Assembly (NCBI RefSeq): GCF_018279705.1
Contig: NZ_CP036498.1
Coordinates: 5,287,001-5,351,000 of the forward strand
Direction of reading: 5' to 3'
Origin: Tardiphaga alba
GTDB taxonomy: Bacteria; Pseudomonadota; Alphaproteobacteria; Rhizobiales; Xanthobacteraceae
Length of the DNA stretch: 64,000 nucleotides
The position numbers were made by a program, and so were the translations under genes. The notes below the pieces were generated by a model that saw only the letters and a program-made list of their open reading frames with translations, had not been told where the DNA came from and did no database searches. Below are positions 61,908-64,000 of this stretch, piece after piece; within the stretch, counting starts at the first letter, position 1; each line of letters starts with the position of its first letter.

Positions 61908-62864
61908 ATGAAATGGACGGCTTTTAGCTTCGCTCTGCTCGGCATCGCCTGCGTGACACATCCGGCGACGGCGCAGGAAAAGACCATCGCAATCGCGACA
62001 GGCGGCACCGGCGGGATTTTCTATCCGCTCGGCGGCGGTCTCGCGAACCTGCTCTCGAAGAAACTCCCCAACACGCAGGCGACCGGTGAAGTCACCGGCG
62101 GCAGTGTCGATAACATCAAGCTGCTGGAAAGCGGCCAGGCCGATCTCGGCTTCATGACCGGCGACGTCGCCTCCGACGCCATCAAAGGTGAGCAGAAATT
62201 CAAGAAGCCGGTGCCGCTGAAGACCATCGTCGCCGTCTATTCCAGCCCCGTCCATGTGGTGACCATCGCCGGCACCGGCATCGAGAAATTCGCCGACCTC
62301 AAGGGCAAGCGCATTTCCGGCGGCGCGCCGGGCTCGGCCTCGGAAGCGCAGACCTTCCGCCTGCTGGAGGCCGCCGGCCTCGACAAGGACAAGGACGTCA
62401 AGCGCGAGCGCCTGTCGGTGGCAGAATCCGCCGCGGCGCTGAAGGACCGCAAGATCGATGCATTCTTCTGGGGCGGCGGCGTGCCCACCGCCGCCGTGGT
62501 TGATCTCGCAGCCACGCCGGGCGTGCATATCAAATTGATCGAGATCGATCACCTGCTGGAGCCCATCGTCAAGAAATACGGCCAGATCTTCGCGCCCAGC
62601 GTGATCAAGGCCGGCAGCTATCCGGGCCAGACCACCGACAGCAAGGGCTTTGCTGCCTGGAATCAGATCATGGCCACCGACAAGATGTCGGACGAGACGG
62701 CCTACGCCATCACCAAGACGATATTCGAGAACAAGGCGGACCTCGTCGCCGTGCACAAGGAAGCCGAGAACATCAATCTCGCCACGCAGACCCCGGCCCA
62801 ATCGCCGGCGCCGTATCATCCCGGCACGCTCAAATATCTCAAGGAAGTCGGCGCGGTGAAGTAA
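61908..62864 (+). CDS. TAXI-family TRAP solute-binding protein (tandem copy 1)
   Basis: A 318-residue periplasmic binding protein. Signal peptide cleaved near ATAQ; mature start EKTIAIATGGTGGIFYPLGGGLANLL. It keeps GTGIEKFADLKGKRISGG, FFWGGGVPTAAVVDLA and HPGTLKYLKEVGAVK. Strong similarity to the next gene over the whole length shows a tandem duplication; differences cluster around LESGQADLGFMTGDVA and YSSPVH, which would line the ligand pocket. GGGAG precedes the ATG. It delivers an organic acid or amino-acid-type solute to the permease; the substrate is not known. Confidence 0.9.
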   Translation: MKWTAFSFALLGIACVTHPATAQEKTIAIATGGTGGIFYPLGGGLANLLSKKLPNTQATGEVTGGSVDNIKLLESGQADLGFMTGDVASDAIKGEQKFKKPVPLKTIVAVYSSPVHVVTIAGTGIEKFADLKGKRISGGAPGSASEAQTFRLLEAAGLDKDKDVKRERLSVAESAAALKDRKIDAFFWGGGVPTAAVVDLAATPGVHIKLIEIDHLLEPIVKKYGQIFAPSVIKAGSYPGQTTDSKGFAAWNQIMATDKMSDETAYAITKTIFENKADLVAVHKEAENINLATQTPAQSPAPYHPGTLKYLKEVGAVK

Positions 62865-62903
62865 TCGCCACGCCATCAACGAAAACTGGAGGAGAGGAAG
62901 TCC

Positions 62904-63875
62904 ATGTTCAAGCGTTTCAAGAAGACCACCATCGCGGCGGCCGTCATCGCCACCGCAGGTCTTGCCGGTGCCGCCATCGCGCAGCAGAAGACCATTGCCA
63001 TCGGCACCGGCGGCACCGGCGGCGTCTATTACCCGCTCGGCGGCGCCGTCGCCAATGTGCTGTCGAAAGCCCTGCCGAACACCCAGGCCACCGCGGAAGT
63101 CACCGGCGGCTCCGTCGATAATCTCAAGCTGATCGCCTCGGGCCAGAGCGAGATGGGCTTCAGCATGGCCGACGCCGCGCTCGATGCCTTCAAGGGCGAG
63201 GACAAGTTCAAGAGCGGCAAGGTCCCGCTGCGCACGCTGCTCGTAGTCTATCCGAACCGCATGCATGTAGTGACGGTGGAAGGCACCGGCATCGAGAAGT
63301 TCTCGGACCTCAAGGGCAAGCGCGTCTCCACGGGCTCGCCGGGCAGCGCCACCGAAGTGATGGCATTCCGTGTCATCGAAGCCGGCGGCCTCGACAAGGA
63401 CAAGGACCTGAAGCGTGAGCGTCTCGGCGTCGCCGAAAGCGTCAACGCCATCAAGGATCGCAAGATCGACGCCTTCTTCTGGGTCGGCGGCGTGCCGACG
63501 GCCGCGGTGACCGACCTTGCCGCCACGCCCGGCCTGAAGATCAAGATGATCGACCACGCCGAACTCGCCGACAAGATGAACGCCAAATACGGCAAGCTGT
63601 ATTCGGCTTCGAATATCAGCAAGAGCATCTATCCCGGCATGGACAAGGACAACGCCAATACCGAGGTCTGGAACATCATCGTCACCAACGACAAGATGAA
63701 GGACGAGGACGCCTACAACATCGTCAAGACGCTGGTGGAGAAGAAGGCAGACATCGTCGCCGTGCACAAGGAAGCGGAGAGCTTCTCGCTCGACAACCAG
63801 GTGCAGGAGCGCTCGCCGGTCCCGTTCCATCCGGGCGCCCTGAAATACTTCAAGGAAAAGGGCATCGGCAAGTAA
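62904..63875 (+). CDS. TAXI-family TRAP solute-binding protein (tandem copy 2)
   Basis: A 323-residue periplasmic binding protein, paralogous to the previous gene: QQKTIAIGTGGTGGVYYPLGG, GTGIEKFSDLKGKRVSTG, FFWVGGVPTAAVTDLA and HPGALKYFKEKGIGK. GGAGGAGAGG lies just before the ATG, the strongest ribosome-binding site of the cluster, so it may be the most abundant of the three proteins. The signal is cleaved near AIAQ. A rho-independent terminator follows. Confidence 0.92.
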   Translation: MFKRFKKTTIAAAVIATAGLAGAAIAQQKTIAIGTGGTGGVYYPLGGAVANVLSKALPNTQATAEVTGGSVDNLKLIASGQSEMGFSMADAALDAFKGEDKFKSGKVPLRTLLVVYPNRMHVVTVEGTGIEKFSDLKGKRVSTGSPGSATEVMAFRVIEAGGLDKDKDLKRERLGVAESVNAIKDRKIDAFFWVGGVPTAAVTDLAATPGLKIKMIDHAELADKMNAKYGKLYSASNISKSIYPGMDKDNANTEVWNIIVTNDKMKDEDAYNIVKTLVEKKADIVAVHKEAESFSLDNQVQERSPVPFHPGALKYFKEKGIGK

Positions 63876-63898
63876 GACTGGCCGACACGACCTGACTG

Positions 63899-63931
63899 CA
63901 AGCCGCGATGTGAAAGCATCGCGGCTTTTGC
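63899..63931. terminator. Rho-independent terminator closing the TAXI operon
   Basis: AGCCGCGATG (63901-63910), loop TGAAAG, CATCGCGGCT (63917-63926), then TTT: a ten-pair perfect stem, 25 bases after the binding-protein stop. It also separates this operon from a convergent gene on the minus strand. Confidence 0.88.
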
Positions 63932-63945
63932 TTTGGACGGCGGAT

Positions 63946-64000
63946 CTACGCCGCTTCCGCCTGCCGCTGCCGGGCGACGGCCAGATCGTAATTCGATTGC
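63946..64000 (-). CDS. C-terminal end of a gene that continues beyond the window (partial)
   Basis: On the minus strand a frame enters from the window edge and reads QSNYDLAVARQRQAEAA before a TAG at 63946-63948. The residues look like a real helical C-terminus and the position fits a gene converging on the terminator. The product cannot be named from 17 residues. Confidence 0.4.
   Translation of the reverse strand, partial: QSNYDLAVARQRQAEAA

Noticed and set aside
61893..63830. A 645-codon open frame on the minus strand across both TAXI binding-protein genes.
   Set aside because: It is an antisense shadow of two clearly coding genes with signal peptides and family motifs; it has no recognisable protein sequence and arises from high-GC third positions.
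1..64000. CRISPR array or transposon insertion.
   Set aside because: The repeats are dispersed single palindromes of different families, not evenly spaced direct repeats; no cas or transposase sequence is seen.

Overview
The window looks like a chromosomal segment of an alphaproteobacterium of the Bradyrhizobium / Rhodopseudomonas / Tardiphaga group (Nitrobacteraceae). The reasons are the high-GC codon use, protein sequences typical of that family (TrcR/DUF1013, DUF2855, DUF1775-PCuAC fusion, paired KaiC-like protein and hybrid kinase), and several families of short intergenic palindromes typical of these genomes. The content is ordinary chromosomal genes. I see no phage, integrase, transposase, CRISPR array or rRNA. 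One tRNA gene, tRNA-Leu(CAA), is present.

Layout. 0.1-2.2 kb: a CobW-type metal GTPase and a WD40 protein. 2.3-6.0 kb: a probable copper cluster (DUF2946, TonB receptor, YcnI-PCuAC fusion). 6-12.3 kb: a Zn-ribbon mini-protein, a protease-fold protein that has lost its catalytic triad, a PHB-depolymerase-like esterase, an outer-membrane barrel, and a Gly-rich secreted protein made of 42-residue repeats. 12.5-23 kb: HNH nuclease, ClC channel, DUF2855, AlkA-like glycosylase, DsbA-like protein, TauE/SafE permease, LrgAB, a PsiF-like protein, AbrB-family permease and DsbB. 23-30.5 kb: tRNA-Leu, three hydrolases, a second CobW GTPase behind a Zur-like box, a luciferase-like oxidoreductase, and a CorA-porin pair. 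31-42.5 kb: Pit phosphate permease, unknown proteins, the KaiC-kinase pair, a nitronate monooxygenase-thioesterase pair, a DedA-like protein and an orphan HisE-like protein. 42.7-53.3 kb: an NMT1-like binding protein, NdvA-like exporter, D,D-carboxypeptidase, FadD, DUF924, peroxiredoxin, and an ispH-thrB-rnhA operon. 53.5-64 kb: TrcR, PhnA-like protein, OmpW, PrpE, and a TAXI-type TRAP transport locus with three binding proteins and one fused permease.

Five genes (two cobW, tauE/safE, nitronate monooxygenase, trcR) each carry one single-base deletion in a G/C-rich run. Adding one base restores a full-length family member in every case, so I read these as probable consensus errors rather than five independent pseudogenes. 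They are typed as pseudogenes because the sequence as given is broken.

The most interesting items are the triad-less S1C protein, the 42-residue repeat protein, the divergent TAXI locus with its tandem binding-protein duplication and linked prpE, the KaiC-kinase operon without kaiB, the hairpin-masked mini-ORF in front of lrgA, and the Zur-like palindrome between cobW and a flavin oxidoreductase.
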